Part shown: positions 1 through 12,540 of the stretch, one piece after another
How positions within the stretch are numbered: position 1 is the stretch's first letter
Layout of the letters: every line of letters starts with the position of its first letter
Origin: Nomia melanderi
Taxonomy: Eukaryota > Arthropoda > Insecta > Hymenoptera > Halictidae
Assembly: GCF_051020985.1 (NCBI RefSeq)
Contig: NC_135000.1
Span: 20,676,784-20,740,783 of the forward strand
Reading direction: 5' to 3'
Length of the DNA: 64,000 nucleotides
Program-made: the position numbers and the translations under genes
Notes under the pieces: model-generated
Told to the model about the DNA's origin: nothing
What the model saw: the letters and a program-made list of their open reading frames with translations, nothing else
Database searches by the model: none

Positions 1-2560
1 TTTATTCCCGTTTTCGCTCCACCAGTCCCCGATCGCCTCCCAGACACCTCCCGGAATCCAACAGTCGCCTCCCTCGCGGAGATCTCCGGAGTATCCTGGA
101 AAATTTGCGACCCTCGCCTTCGGAGATCCTTAAGGATGCATGCAATCTTGAAAATCCCACAGAGAACGGGAGATTTTAATATTTTTGTTCGCTTATGAGT
201 AATCGATATAGATCAAAGATCTTCATAAATACTATTCATCGACGTTTTAATCGCATATAGATATTTTTTTGTCACCCGAAGTCACAGAATGTTAGAGTTC
301 TTCAACATCGAAATGATTATAATTTACCATCCACATTCTTACGCATACGAATTCCCAAGAGAAAGATGTTCAAAAATAAAAAACAATCCCTTAAATCATC
401 CAGTGTAGATTGTATGCGCAGTAAACATCATAGCGAAGCACTATTCAGTTTCAAAGCGCGAAAAGCTGCTCGCGTTGGATGAAACACGCGCGCGGATCCT
501 AGCCGCAGATTAAGCGTTAAAAAAGTCCATAAAAATCATTGCTCCTTATGCACAGGTGCAAAAGAAAATGTTAAAAACACCCATTTCCTTTAGTCTTCCA
601 AGGTTGCAACCCCTTAATCTCCCCTTCCAGCCAAGCCTTGGGAATTTATGCGTCTGCCTGCAATCCGAAGGCGAATATCGCTTATTCCGTGGAACGGAAT
701 ATCCGCGGACACCTTCCAGCATCCTATTTACGCCGGCTCGCCCATTAAACCGGAACTATCGCGCCCAATTCTGCCCCTCGGAAGAAATGTAACGGGAGCG
801 CGAACGAGCGATATTTTTCGTCGACGAAGATTCGCGGCCCGGCAAGCGGTAATCTCGCGATCGCGTTTAATCGGAGTGTCAGCCGGCGGAATTTTATTCC
901 GCCGTTCGGGCTATCAATGCGGATCGTCGGCGGATAACGCGAAAGAGAGAAAACGCTGTCGTCCCGGGGAAAGGAAGAGCGGTCGTCTCCGCTTTCCCGA
1001 GATTCCTATCGGATCGAACCAGAGTCGTGGCACTGCGTTGCGGCGATCTATCGTGGAAACTTTAATCGAGCTTCTCGATCCGCGGCTGGCTTGGTCGCTG
1101 ATCTGACTGCGGGAATCATCGAGGCGGGCAAACGTTACGCTGCGTTTACACTAACTAAAGGAATACGTCTTTCACTGTAATAAAATTAACGTGTCTTATA
1201 GGCAAATGTTTTAGTCACCGAAAATTTCCGAATGATCGATGGATGCTCGATCTTGGATACAAATGTTGAAGCGAGAGAACATCCACGATTCTTCTAACTC
1301 TGTATACAAGAACTTTTTGAACCGCTGAACATTCTTTTTATGAAAATCTGGATTACGAATTAAAGTCTTAAGTTTTAGAACATAAGAAAGCTATATGTCG
1401 GCCTTTCGTTTTAGATGATGAAGCTTGAAGTCGCCATTATGGCACTCGTAGAGGGTTCAAACTGTGTGAAAATTTACTCGTTATTAATGTGAATAGTTGT
1501 CAAGCAGTTAGTTAGTGTAAAGGCAACATTGATGATCAAATGTAATAGCTGGTTTCACAAGAAAGTATCTTTTATAGTCGTTAGTTGTTATTAATTTAAA
1601 ATTGAAATTGGGATGATTACAGTGACTCGTAATTAATAGTTACAGGAATCTAGAAATTCGCAATTGAATCGAGAGTTACATGCTAATCTTCAATCTTAAC
1701 AAGTAATCAGATTATATTATGCCCAACCCTACTGCACGAATATTTTCTCGCAAATTAAAATATTACGAGTGACCGGCATCGTCGGAGACGAGGTAGCAAA
1801 GTCGTATTTCAGCTCTTACACGCTTTGTACTTTCTGGAAATATTTATTCGCGCGCTGAAGTCCCGGCAGACCGTGCGGAGGGCGTGAAATACGGTGACCG
1901 ATGCAACAACGTCGTTTAAATTTTACTGCGGAAGCTGAACTCGGATTGGCGGACACTTGGCTCGCAGCGTTCCGTATTCTCAAAAATTAATACTTTCGCC
2001 GCGCTGATTTTCGATTGAAGAGTTGCCTAATGGCGCGGAGACTTGGTTATTTAGTCTGGTGGGACTTGTATAATGAAACATTCACTTTGATGACGCTGAA
2101 CTTTGTCTTATCGTGGAAATAATTTATTTCCTTGGTCATATTTCTGCGAAGTACGCGCTGAAAATTGTTTCTTGTGAATCCAGGACATGGGCATTACTAG
2201 ATTGTGTGGCTCAATGACCTACTAGAATTTTCTATTCAATCTAACGGACACTTTGTTCTTTGTTTGACCCATTTGCTATATTTCACCAACTTTTAAAGTA
2301 GATTGTCACGCCTGCGGCATGCAAACACGACTTAAGGTACTAATATAATCTATTAACTCTTTACTTAGCTCTTGAAGAAGGTTCCAAGCAATATTCAACG
2401 GATCACTCAATTCTTCTAATTCACACACACTAGCAACAATTAGCCTTCTCCTTAAAAAGTATCCCACAGAACACTGGACACAAGTAAGAGGAATAAAGAG
2501 AACTATAATCGAACCTCGAATTAGCGAGGGAATATATTAAAATATTAAGAAACGCACTTA
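1..2560. other. Non-coding region; one GC-rich block
   Basis: No gene is recognised. Bases about 640-1130 form a GC-rich, CpG-rich block with two overlapping + strand open frames (556-792 and 648-1106). Their arginine- and serine-rich translations resemble no family I know and look like chance openness. From about 1130 to 2560 the DNA is AT-rich with frequent stops in all frames. No RNA gene or transposon end was seen. Confidence 0.6.
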
Positions 2561-4331
2561 AGTGTTTCATTACCGTTGCGAAACGGTGTACTCCGTGACC
2601 GCTGGATCATACGTTCGCGGATCGAGATCACGTTACGTCACAGGTAAGCTCTGCCGTTGAATTGCTGGTGGTCGGAGCATGGAACGGTTGCCGGCGAGAA
2701 GCATGGCCAGTTAATGGACCCATCGGCGAAATCTAATTGCTCGGATAAAGGCTATCTTCGAGGTGGCGCGGTGGCGGCTGCCAGGGATATCGGGCAGAAA
2801 ATCGACGCGGTCTTTCTCGAACGCGCGTGAAATTGAAACATCAAGCGGCGCGAATGGCGAATCACGCGACGGCGCGTTGCGCGGGAAGACCGTCTTAATT
2901 TCGCGGCCCGGATTCCTCGAGTTTATTTCAGTTTTCACTTTTACGGCGCACCTATTTGCGCTCACCGCTGCTCGCTCGTGCTTTCTTCTTCCGCCAACTG
3001 TTCCGGAGCAAAGAGATACAGCGGAACTCTTTATTATCGGAATCAGTGATACCACGTTTTCCTTTTTTGCAATGTCCGGTGCGAGCAATCGGAGTGCAAT
3101 TTTATGGACTTACTGTTATTTAACCTTACTGCAATTTTTGGGTCTTTTTTGTAACTCAATCACTCTCTCGTTTTCTTAACACCATTTCGTCTGTTCAGGG
3201 TTTTTGGAATTGATTATCTTCTCATTTTATCCAAGGGATTTCTGGATTTGAGAATACGCGCTTGCACTCTCCCTTTTTTCTTAGTTTTCATGTATTCTTT
3301 TTAACTTCGGCAGTATTCTTTAGAAAATAGGAATATAAACTTGATTAGTTATATATTATGTTTCGTTAATAATAAGTTTGTGTTATGCGTGAAAAAATGT
3401 TCTACTAAATCGAGGGGAACTATATGTGTTTATAAATGTTATTAAGAAGAGATACTCGAATGAAAAATTGTAACGATTACAATCGAAACGTTCCGTTGAT
3501 AAATAGACTGCATATTTCATGAATTTATAGCGTATTGGCGAGAGTGTCACGCATTAAGTTGTTAATTACTTTCAATGGGTTTTTTATTTTGAAATATGTG
3601 TTTAATTCATTTACATCATTCAGGTGCATTCGTCTCGAAAGTGAACTCGCGTTTTTGATTATGCTTTTAGTATTGTCGACGTATGAATTAATTTAATGCT
3701 AACAGTTTATTATTATGTTACTAAAATTGCGAAAAAGTTCTCCCCGGTAGTTCAATGCTGGAATTGATCCTATTGGATTAAGACTATGACCATAATATCA
3801 CCTGAACAATATACAAATGTTAAGCTGATACTGTTATAATATTTTTGTTGATTGAAATAACAACTGGCTTTTTATAAGACAGAATGAAATTGTCCGTGGA
3901 AAATGTAAATTCACTAATTAATTTCAATCGCTGAAACAATGACCGACAAAACCTGAAATTTATACGAAGATCCGCGGTCTACTGATAAGCTTTGATTTAT
4001 CAACGATATCTCGAAGTTCCCGATACCGGGAAATGGAAATTAAGGGATTTAAATGCAGTTGAAGTCCTGGGAACTGGAACAGATAAACGTTTTCTTTGGA
4101 TTTTATGACATTGAGATATATTTCGAATAATTAACTCTTTCCCCTGAAATCACACCTTTTTATCGTAAAACTTTTTTTTCTGGTGCAGGGAGCACGAGTG
4201 CATTTTGGTCTTTTAGGTCATTATAAATTATAGAATAAGTATGAAATAAGAATATATCGATTTCTTATATTGACTGAGAATTTAAGAAACTTTCATGTGA
4301 TTGTCGCTTAATTGTAATCAGGATTTCGATT
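2561..4331. other. Non-coding region with an isolated splice-donor-like site
   Basis: Bases 2580-3100 are GC-rich and open on both strands at once (2711-3088 minus, 2763-3179 plus), which argues against either frame being a gene. CAG followed by GTAAGC (junction 2643|2644) is a good donor consensus with no pyrimidine tract before it. From 3190 to 4331 the DNA is AT-rich and stop-dense. A pyrimidine tract ends in GCAG near 4187, and an acceptor-like TCAG ends at about 4318. Confidence 0.5.
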
Positions 4332-4697
4332 ATGAGTACTTTTATGTTGACATTATTGAACATGATGGAAACATTTTATACCATGGCAACGCGTTTGTAC
4401 GTTAGTTCTACGTGTCAGGTAAGAAAGATGAAAGATTATGTCTTCACCATTTCTTTCAGCTACTCATAAATTACTTGCAGTCTCAACTTTTCATATTTCG
4501 TTTTTTCTGTTACAGGTAAGTCTCGCCTTCCCTCTTGAAACGTATCAGCCATCCGCAAAATTACAGGATTCGCTGCGCGAGTAAGTAACTTTGGAAAAAA
4601 CTTTCTACCTTATCTTCCATTACAGCAACAATGTTCTTCAAGAATTTTCAGCGGCACGAAAGTTACAGCCATTAACCTAGATAATGCGTTGATATAA
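4332..4697 (+). CDS. Candidate three-exon small peptide gene (65 residues)
   Basis: The proposed join is 4332-4418, 4516-4580 and 4652-4697. Exon 1 opens with an ATG at 4332 in a frame free of stops since about 4272, and ends CAG|GTAAGA. Intron 1 is 97 nt and ends in a long T-rich tract plus ACAG. Exon 2 (65 nt) ends CGA|GTAAGT. Intron 2 is 71 nt and ends TTTTCAG. The frame stays open across both junctions and ends at TAA 4695-4697. Intron lengths suit insect short introns, and all four splice signals are good. I do not recognise the product. Residues 1-11 (MSTFMLTLLNM) are hydrophobic, a possible weak signal or anchor, but there is no clear cleavage site, dibasic processing site or cysteine pattern. 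A frame of this length can stay open by chance. The intron 1 acceptor and start of exon 2 can instead be read as a recursive splice site. Confidence 0.18.
4481..4580 (+). other. Candidate recursive (ratchet) splice site at 4515|4516
   Basis: A pyrimidine-rich tract runs from about 4487 to 4511, broken by a few purines, and ends in ACAG at 4515. GTAAGT follows at once (4516-4521). A branch-point-like CTCAAC lies at 4482-4487, about 30 nt upstream. A further strong donor, CGA|GTAAGT, follows at 4580|4581 and would define a 65-nt recursive-splice exon. This acceptor-next-to-donor layout is the hallmark of zero-nucleotide exons in long Drosophila introns. The alternative is an ordinary acceptor of a small gene. 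Confidence 0.45.
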
Positions 4698-6200
4698 ATA
4701 TATTAATTAGATTTTATCGCGGCTGAGGTTCAGGGATTCAGCGTAGTTGACTTAATAATTCCTAATTATAAACTTTAACTTCACGAAGATTCGGAAGATT
4801 GTTCGTTTAATTAAAAATTCATTTTCAAAAATGCCATAATTAGGTTTATTTCCCGTAGGCTGCGGTGCGGGTGGAACGGGAATCTGCAGTTTCATTTAAT
4901 CTTACTTTAATATCCTGTACTTACATTAATGAATTTTCCTGGAAAAACGTTTCTCAGTAGTCTACTACCGGTTTTACTTTCTGGATTTAGAATTCTGGTT
5001 AATGCAAGGGATCTGTCACAGATTAGTGCTGATGGGGTCATTTCACTGTTAATATTTTTGGCCATGTTCGCAATCTTCGAGATAATAGGTGTTATGTATT
5101 ACAATATTTTTATATTATTTATATTTTATCTATATTATTGTTTGTAATTACAAAGTTCCTATGATGGTATTAATTATTAAATGACCATTGTCTCATTGGG
5201 GATGAAAGTATACAGAACATGCAAAAATATTATCGAAACAGTTAAATAATGTCTACCGTCGATTCCAAAATCCCTTCGACATTCTCGTTTTCTTTGGCTT
5301 AAATAAGGCGTGTTTACGGGAGGAATAAAACTGAAATGATATCGTTCCGCGTGGAATGAGGCTCCGTGTTTTATTGTGGGAACTCGAAACTAATCGCATC
5401 GTCTTGTTTCGCCGGGAAGACGGAAGCTCGCGAGTGGAACAACAATTGGTTCTGGAATGGTTTCGAGCAGCTCGTTGAATATGCGTATTAAATTTACTTC
5501 ACGAATGGCACAGAGAAGCAGAGAAAGGAAGACGGCACGAGAAGCGGGGGCGAAAGGAAACGTTTATGGTTGATTTTCTCGTGGCGCGCGGGCTAATTTA
5601 ATTTGGAAGGAAATTAGATTCGGTAATATACTCTTAGACCGGTCCCTCCTTCTTTCGCTTCGAATTTACGTTCTTTCCGACTATCGTCTCCTATGGATTT
5701 CCTTTTCTTTTTTTGTATTTCTTATTCATGCGGAAATCGAAATTGTGCAACAATGGGGGTTGAAATGCCGAGCTGAATCTGAAAGCATCAAATCACTTCT
5801 ATTTATCCGCCGTCTTATATTTTTCATTTATTCTACAGATATTTTAATTATCTTTAATTGTTCCCAAGCTTTTCTTATGAAAATTAAGATTTTACATATT
5901 TTTAAGTGAGTTTCATTAGAAATTGAATTTTTAGATTTGAACGCACAATACGATTGAAGAGACAGATTCCTTTTCCGTAAATAATAATATGAACACCTTT
6001 TCTTGAATTAGACATCGTTACTATTATTAAATTTCCCCCCTAAACCATTTTCAAGAAATGCACCCCCTAAATGCAACTTCCCCAACGAAAAAAAGAAAGT
6101 AAGACACACTTATATACCCAAACATTAAGATCCTCAAAAAATTAGGTTCAAGCGCGATCAGACGAACTACAAAACAGTCGTCGAAATTGATTCGCAAGAT
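4698..6200. other. AT-rich non-coding region
   Basis: The only open frame of note, 4929-5147 (+), encodes a hydrophobic 72-residue string from AT-rich DNA and matches nothing I know. A GC-richer patch around 5340-5650 holds no gene. The first copy of a diverged local duplication lies at 5724-5764. Confidence 0.55.
5724..5764 (+). repeat. Diverged local direct duplication, copy 1
   Basis: This 41-bp segment aligns without gaps to 6445-6485 with about 31 identities. The best-kept parts are GGAAATCG near its middle and AATGGGGGTTGAA at its end. Most differences are transitions. A poly-T/pyrimidine run precedes both copies, so the duplicated unit was probably longer. Confidence 0.5.
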
Positions 6201-9000
6201 CCTCGAATTCAAACGATTTCGAACATATGTTCGCCCCCAGGATGACCGTTTAATTCCACGGAATATTTAATTATCAGCCATCGAGGATGAAGCATCAATC
6301 TTCGCATTGCGTGGGATTTCCAGTCGAATCGTTCTGTGTCGACGGGGCTCGATAACGATTTAATTGTTGTCTGGTTGTATCGCAACAATCGTCTGCGAAT
6401 CGCGCCCTCCCCCCTCTCTTCTTTTTTTCCGTCTCGCATTCTTTATCCGCATGGAAATCGGGATTGCGCACAAATGGGGGTTGAACCGGAGTTCATCCGT
6501 ACGGCAGCCAACCCTTTTCGGTCGTCGACGTCTTTTGTCTTTTTTCCTGCTATGCGCCGCTTTTTTCGGCACATTTACACTTTCCTCCCGTATCGCGGTA
6601 ACGGGGAATTCGGGCGTGGATGCGGGAACGTTGGTGGGGGCGAGGGGGTGGCCGATAACGGCGGGGGGCGCGCCGCTGTAGGTGGAAGAGAAATGCAGAT
6701 TGAAAATCTGTGGCCGCCCTCGGAGGGTGCATCGGCAAGAAAATTGGGGTTGCGCGAGAATAATACCAGCCGCGGGGGATGCTGCCTGCCTACAGTGTCT
6801 GTCCTACCCCCGGAGTCGCGAGGGGAATTATTTTTTTCTCTCTCCTCCTCCTCTCTCTTTCTCTCTTCTGGTCTCGCTGTCTCCCTTTTTGCACCCTACA
6901 CCGCCGAAGTATGTTGATTACATTTCGTCCGGCGTGCCCGTAGCGATTTTGCCGGCTCGTATTCGCGCGATATGATCGTGCGCACCGCGAACGAGACTAG
7001 TGTAACGTGTCGCAGCGCGCTTTGCGTAACACGCGGAGAACGATTAGAAGGCTGGTAATTATCGTCTCTTTAATTCCGCGCGTGTTTCCGATCGCCGAGG
7101 AAACCTGCTGCGCTGCTGTGTCTTGTACGTGTATCGGAGATGTTGCTTAGCAATGTGTTGCTTTGGAATTGTTGGATGAGGTAATGCTGGGTCGGAGATG
7201 ATTTTGAGCGAAGATCATTCTGAATTTGGGAAAGTGATATTGCTCGTGTTCTGTGGTGAGTTTGGTTGGTACCGGTACTGGTTTTGTACTGAAGTAATTC
7301 GAACAGTTTAATATAAAGGGTTAACAATTGTATATTACAATAGAAAATGAATAGGAAATTATTGTTGGTTCTATTGTAACTCGATACGTTATTTTAAGTT
7401 TACCTCAAGTATAAGCGGTGAGTAATAGACAGCGTTAGTCTAGTGCATTTCTATAGCATGCCCATCTGCCAAATGTCATCATTTCTAAAATAAACAATTA
7501 TTTAAAGTATACCCAACTATACCTAATAATACACTCACACTTATCAAATTTGTATTCAAATCTGCACCCAAAGTCTCCCTTAAAGTTCGAATAATTACAA
7601 AAGTTGACATCTTTCGGAATTCTCATTGTCCCAACCCACGATCAGCAAGGTCAAGTGTCGTACGTGCACCGTCTTATTCCCGGAGTCCAAGGAATCTCGA
7701 TTGTTCTCGCGGTGAGCCGCGATCATCGGCATTTTCAACGTTGACGTAATACTTGGATCACGTGGGACGAATCGTGCACCATCCGGCGATCGTTGCTCGC
7801 GCAATTGCAGCAAGTGGGTAACGATGCAGAAACCGTTGGGATTATTAACGTAAGGTCGGGCTCGAATCCGCGCGTGCTGGGTGCCGCCTGCAGAGATCGG
7901 TCGCGTCGCGTCGGTTTCGAGCCTCGCTCGAATTACATCGCGCGCGTTCGCGCTTCAACGGCTCCACGGAAGCTGAATTAATCGATTAATTTCATCGTGT
8001 TCTAACGTACACCGTCAACGGCTAGACGCAATCGGAGCCGAGCGCTGGAAACGCTATTAACTCGCGCCAGGTTACGTTTATTGCTAGCACTAGTTACTTC
8101 CGCGATTATTGAAAACATACTTTTGTTTGATCTGACGGGATCCAGCATGTCTACTGTGCCATAAAACGAGGAGCTGCTGCTCATGAAATTGAACGAGAGC
8201 AATATATAATCCTCTGTCTGGCATTCCAATAAGAGAATTGTGGGAAATACGGTTATGTGTCTTGGATGTCGATCATGGGAGTTGTTTGACCCTTGTTCCG
8301 GGTTAGCGTTAGTGGTTATCGATGAACAAACTAGAGAAAAGTTCTACATACTTTTAAAGATGCATACAATTCTATTTCGTCCATACGTATGTGTCTAAAT
8401 TCTCTAGATTTCCGAAATTTTCTAACTGTGTTATCGTCATCTTGTATGGCTTACTTTCGATGATTACATTATATTGTATATAATATTTATTTAGTTACTT
8501 TTCTTCAAGGTAATGTTCATATTACGGATAAACGAACATTACAAATAAGTATACTGAAGGCCGATAGGAAAGAGGCACGATGAAACTTACAGAACACGAA
8601 AGATAAAACGTTTCAAGATACTACTTCACCATCAACTAATCTTACAATCAAATTAAATACTCGTTACTAAGTCTTCATTTCACCTTTTTCTTACCACTAA
8701 AAAGAATCGAATATCGTCTATTGTTTCGATATCCGCTCCTTTATTTCACAATCCACTCGATTCGCTTTATTCTCCGGATCCAACACGATGCCCTGTTTAG
8801 ATCGATTCGCAACCAAGGGGTTAAATAACGTTCAACAGAAAACAAAGCAGAAAGAAGGGGAAGATCGCAATTCATTCTAGGAGGTAGAACGAATTAAATC
8901 GAGCACAATCGAAACAGCCCGCGACGGTTCCCAAGCCCCGCGGAATCAATCCGCCGCGTCTCTTCAGGCGATGTTTACGGGAGTGGAATAATCGGGATTA
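6201..9000. other. Mixed non-coding region
   Basis: Bases 6330-7080 are GC-rich. Several overlapping frames are open on both strands there (for example 6336-6917 plus and 6360-6572 minus), which indicates compositional openness. A CT-rich run lies at about 6829-6875. GC falls after 7080. AAAGGGTTAA at 7315-7324 and AAGGGGTTAA at 8815-8824 look like solo ends of TTAA-type repeats. No gene is recognised. Confidence 0.5.
6445..6485 (+). repeat. Diverged local direct duplication, copy 2
   Basis: This is the partner of 5724-5764, about 720 bp downstream in the same orientation. It sits in a GC-rich block and keeps CG where copy 1 has TG or CA at several sites, as expected if copy 1 has decayed faster. 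Confidence 0.5.
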
Positions 9001-12000
9001 TGCGTTCCCCGAACCCGCCGGTAGATGAATCGTTTTCGATCCTCGATTAGCCGATCGGAGCTAGACACCGTTCGGATGACGAAGTCCGGTCGTATCGGTG
9101 AATTAGCTCGGTATCGGATTTAACGGTGGAATTAAGGTCTGTAGCGTGAGCCGAGACCGCGCCGTCGCGAAACTTGCCTCGTTTCGCGTCTTAAGCCGAT
9201 TCTCATTAAAATTAAAGAGCCCGGGCGACGGGGCGGCGTCTTTTGCGTCGCGTCTACACCTACCGAACGAGCATAAATGAGCATCGGCGAATGAACGCCG
9301 TTAAACGCTGTTACCTCGATTGCTCAATACTACACGGAATTGGGTTAGCGTTTAAAACCATTGCGCGACAGCGCCGGCTCCCGTCGATTCGCATTTTTTC
9401 AGCGGCCTCGAAGTACGCGGTCGCACGGTGGATATGGCAGAAGAAATTACGTAGATCGTAACGTTATATAATAATAACGTAACAATGCGATAATATTTAG
9501 TTTGATAGTATAGGGTGCTGTCGTAGGGTTATGATAGGATTTGATAGTATAATGGCATGCTGATGCGTTAACACGCGAATATAATGATATAGGTATACAA
9601 ATGTATTTTATGCTTTCAGCCCTTTGCGTTTGAAAGATTTTCACTAGAAATACTCATCGTTTTCTGAGTCGATGCAGATAACATTCGTTTAACTTAAATT
9701 GAAATCACACGTAAATTAAGAAAGGCAGCTATTTTATTTCAATATTCCACATATTGATGAAGCATCGGGTTATATGGCTACCGACAGTTGCCTCTCGAAG
9801 GATTAAAACACACTGTCCACTTACAGAAAAAGATCATCCAATTCTCAAAATCCACTATTGCTTGCGACGATTACATTTCCCCTCTGTCCAAAATAATGGT
9901 AACGACGATCACGTTCATACATTAACGCCGTTCAGCAATCATAAAACGCGCTAAGAGCGCGCACGCGCGTTCCAACGATAACGAACAAGTCAATCGAGCA
10001 CTAACCACGTAAACAGCTTAATCTATCAGCGAAGGATTGCAGCTATATCGAGCGCGAGGGGTCAAGAATCCCGAGGTTCGCCGCAACAAAAGCATTGTTC
10101 GACGTCGGTTCGTTAGAGACGCGGACACGGCTTTACGCACAGCGAAGGTGCGTCGCGTTGTTCCTTCGCGAGCGCCGCGGAAAAAAAGGTTGCCTCCTTC
10201 GGCCGTGAGACAGCGACCAAGTAAACCCGAGTAGGCAGCGAGTAAGCAAACGATCGCGAGGAGAGGAGACAGTGACGACGTTTCGCGGCGGAAAGAGAGC
10301 CGACCGGGTAATTAATTAGCGCGAGGTTAATGACTCGCCCGGGACACGTAGGAGGTAGATTGTAGACCGACCACCGGCAAAAATTGCCGCGCATGAGGTC
10401 GTTGCATTAACCTATTTGCTCGCCGCGGCTACCATGAAACACGCGTAATGCGGCGACGTGCCTCTCGGTGAACAGAAACGCCGATGCAACACGCTCTCTC
10501 CTTTCTCCTTCTCTCTTTCTCGCCTGCCTATCTCGCTTCGCGGCGTCCTTTCTTCGTTTCCCGGCGGATAAAGCGAGACGAAGAAAACGATGCAAGCCTG
10601 TTCGGTAAATTTCTGGAGCTCCCGCAGATTATAAACTTGAGGGTACGCTGAGATAAGAACGAGTGTAACCAAGTTTGATGGTTCAGACGCGAATACCTAC
10701 CGCGGTGGGCTTCTTCGAGCCGTGAAATTAGTGTGTGCCCGCGCGCCCGCGAGGGTATCGTGTCCTTTTTTTGAGGGTCGGATTGAAATTGGTTCGGTGG
10801 ATTGGAAAGTTTTTTTTTTTCGGGGATGTTGACCCGTGGGAATGGGAATTTTGATGAAACGTCGTACAACGTAGAGTATGGAATGCGGTTTTTGCGAGTG
10901 TTAATAGTTAATAATTTACCGCCGCGGAGGAATCCTGCGGGATCGTGTAATCCGTGTCGCCTATCGATCGCTGCTATTGAAAAAACAACGATGCCGGTGT
11001 CACCGGCAAATGTTATTGCAGTGTGATGCGATTTGATTGTAATGTAATTACTGGTTGTCCGAATTGTATTAAATGGACTTATTAATTCGATGAATCTCTG
11101 TGTATTATTCGCTTCGGATCGATCAAAGGATTGGTTTACATTTTGTTAGATATACTTTTACAATGAATTCGCAGTTTGTTTCTGTATCGAGAAATGATTA
11201 GCAGTGGAGTAACTCTCGTTAGAACAGTCGAAAAAGAGAACGTAAAGCAGGGGATTAACTTGTAAGGGATAAATATCACGTCAATCGACGCGCCAGCGAA
11301 CTGTGAACAGATAACGAGAATGCTCGCGTTACGGCAACAGGCCGGTGACAAGACGTTTCTCGCAAAAAAAAAAGGTAAAAACACGCGGAAACCGGTGTAC
11401 GGCGTGTTAATATCGTAACACGTCACTTCCCGGTGACACACGCGAAAACATATGTTGTCCGGAGGGGTTCCGCGAGGGTTCGACAAATTCGAGTGACAAG
11501 ATGTGGAAGAGTGAGAGAAGGGGGGATGGGACAGCGAAAGTTCTGGCACGATTGTTGGCGGGACTGTTCGAGAGAGGACGAGAAAGAGTGGATCACGTGT
11601 AGAGTGGCGGGACAGGAGGTGGAGGGAGGGGAAAGGGAGAGCCTCGACTAGAATTGGAAAAACGCAACAGGGCGGAAGTACGTCGAACAGGATAGCATTG
11701 TGCCATGGTGGAGCGAAGACCTCCCTTTTGTTGGGGTACCATTCCCTTGTTTGGCAGGGTGGCGGCGTTGGCCAGTACATTCCTCGACAAAAGTACCGGC
11801 GTAGTTTGCACAATGCGTGTATGCTTCTCCCGCAACGGGTGAATTATAATGGCATTGATCATGAACAACGAACTTCATCCGTGATTTACGCAAAATCGAA
11901 TTATGTTCTCGACAGTGCTGAAAGAATATTTTGCTGCGCAACAGGAATAATTATTCACAGGAAGCTACATATTTGTTGCCATTAAATCATGAAGCACCCT

Positions 12001-12540
12001 CGAACTCGCAAATGCGAATCCTGTCCAAAATCGATTTTCCTGAAAACCACACGCAAGAGACAACCTAAAGTTCTCAAGTTTCTAATCTTAACCTCTTGCG
12101 TTGGAAAGAGTTGCTTGCGTACGTCGGGATATTTTTGTTCTAAAATTGCCAATGACATCTTACAAACATCGATAGTCTAGTGGCATCAGACATACTAGGT
12201 TGTTTCGAAATATATCACTCAATACAAAATTATTAGTAAATACAATTAGTGTACATATCTGCATAAAATAGGTAAAAACGAAACTCTTCGCGCTCCTTCG
12301 ACAAATCTCTAAATTAATTTCCAGCGCAAGAGATCAACATACCTTCTAAGACTTAAAATTTTAACTTCGCCTCCGGTAAATTCCCAAATTCTATTTTTCA
12401 AAGTTTCTAGAAGCGTTCCAGTCCAGAAATCTATAAGAAGAGTCTATCAAACTTACCGAGTTAACATTGAAGAAACTCGCGGGACACCAACGATAGTTAC
12501 CCAACAACTTTTCCCTATCACATTAAATCATCGTCATGTT
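9001..12540. other. GC-rich blocks without recognisable gene
   Basis: Blocks at 9000-9460 and 10040-10560 are CpG-rich, and 11280-11800 is purine-rich on the + strand. The 225-codon minus frame 11136-11813 is the complement of that purine-rich stretch and has no recognisable domain. A 7-bp inverted repeat with a 1-nt centre lies at 10993-11007. Bases 11960-12540 are AT-rich. The purine-rich strand could be untranslated leader sequence, but no promoter or splice partner can be named. Confidence 0.45.

Noticed and set aside
2636..2655. CAG|GTAAGC donor-like site
   Set aside because: No pyrimidine tract precedes it and no acceptor defines an exon with it. A single donor match is expected by chance.
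11136..11813. 225-codon minus-strand frame
   Set aside because: It is the complement of a purine-rich + strand. The translation is Pro/Ser/Phe/Cys-rich with no domain, and plus frames (11433-11651, 11698-11985) are also open.
12197..12230. AGGTTGTTTCGAAAT, resembling some mariner ends
   Set aside because: No inverted partner with a TA target was found within about 1.5 kb, and there is no transposase fragment.
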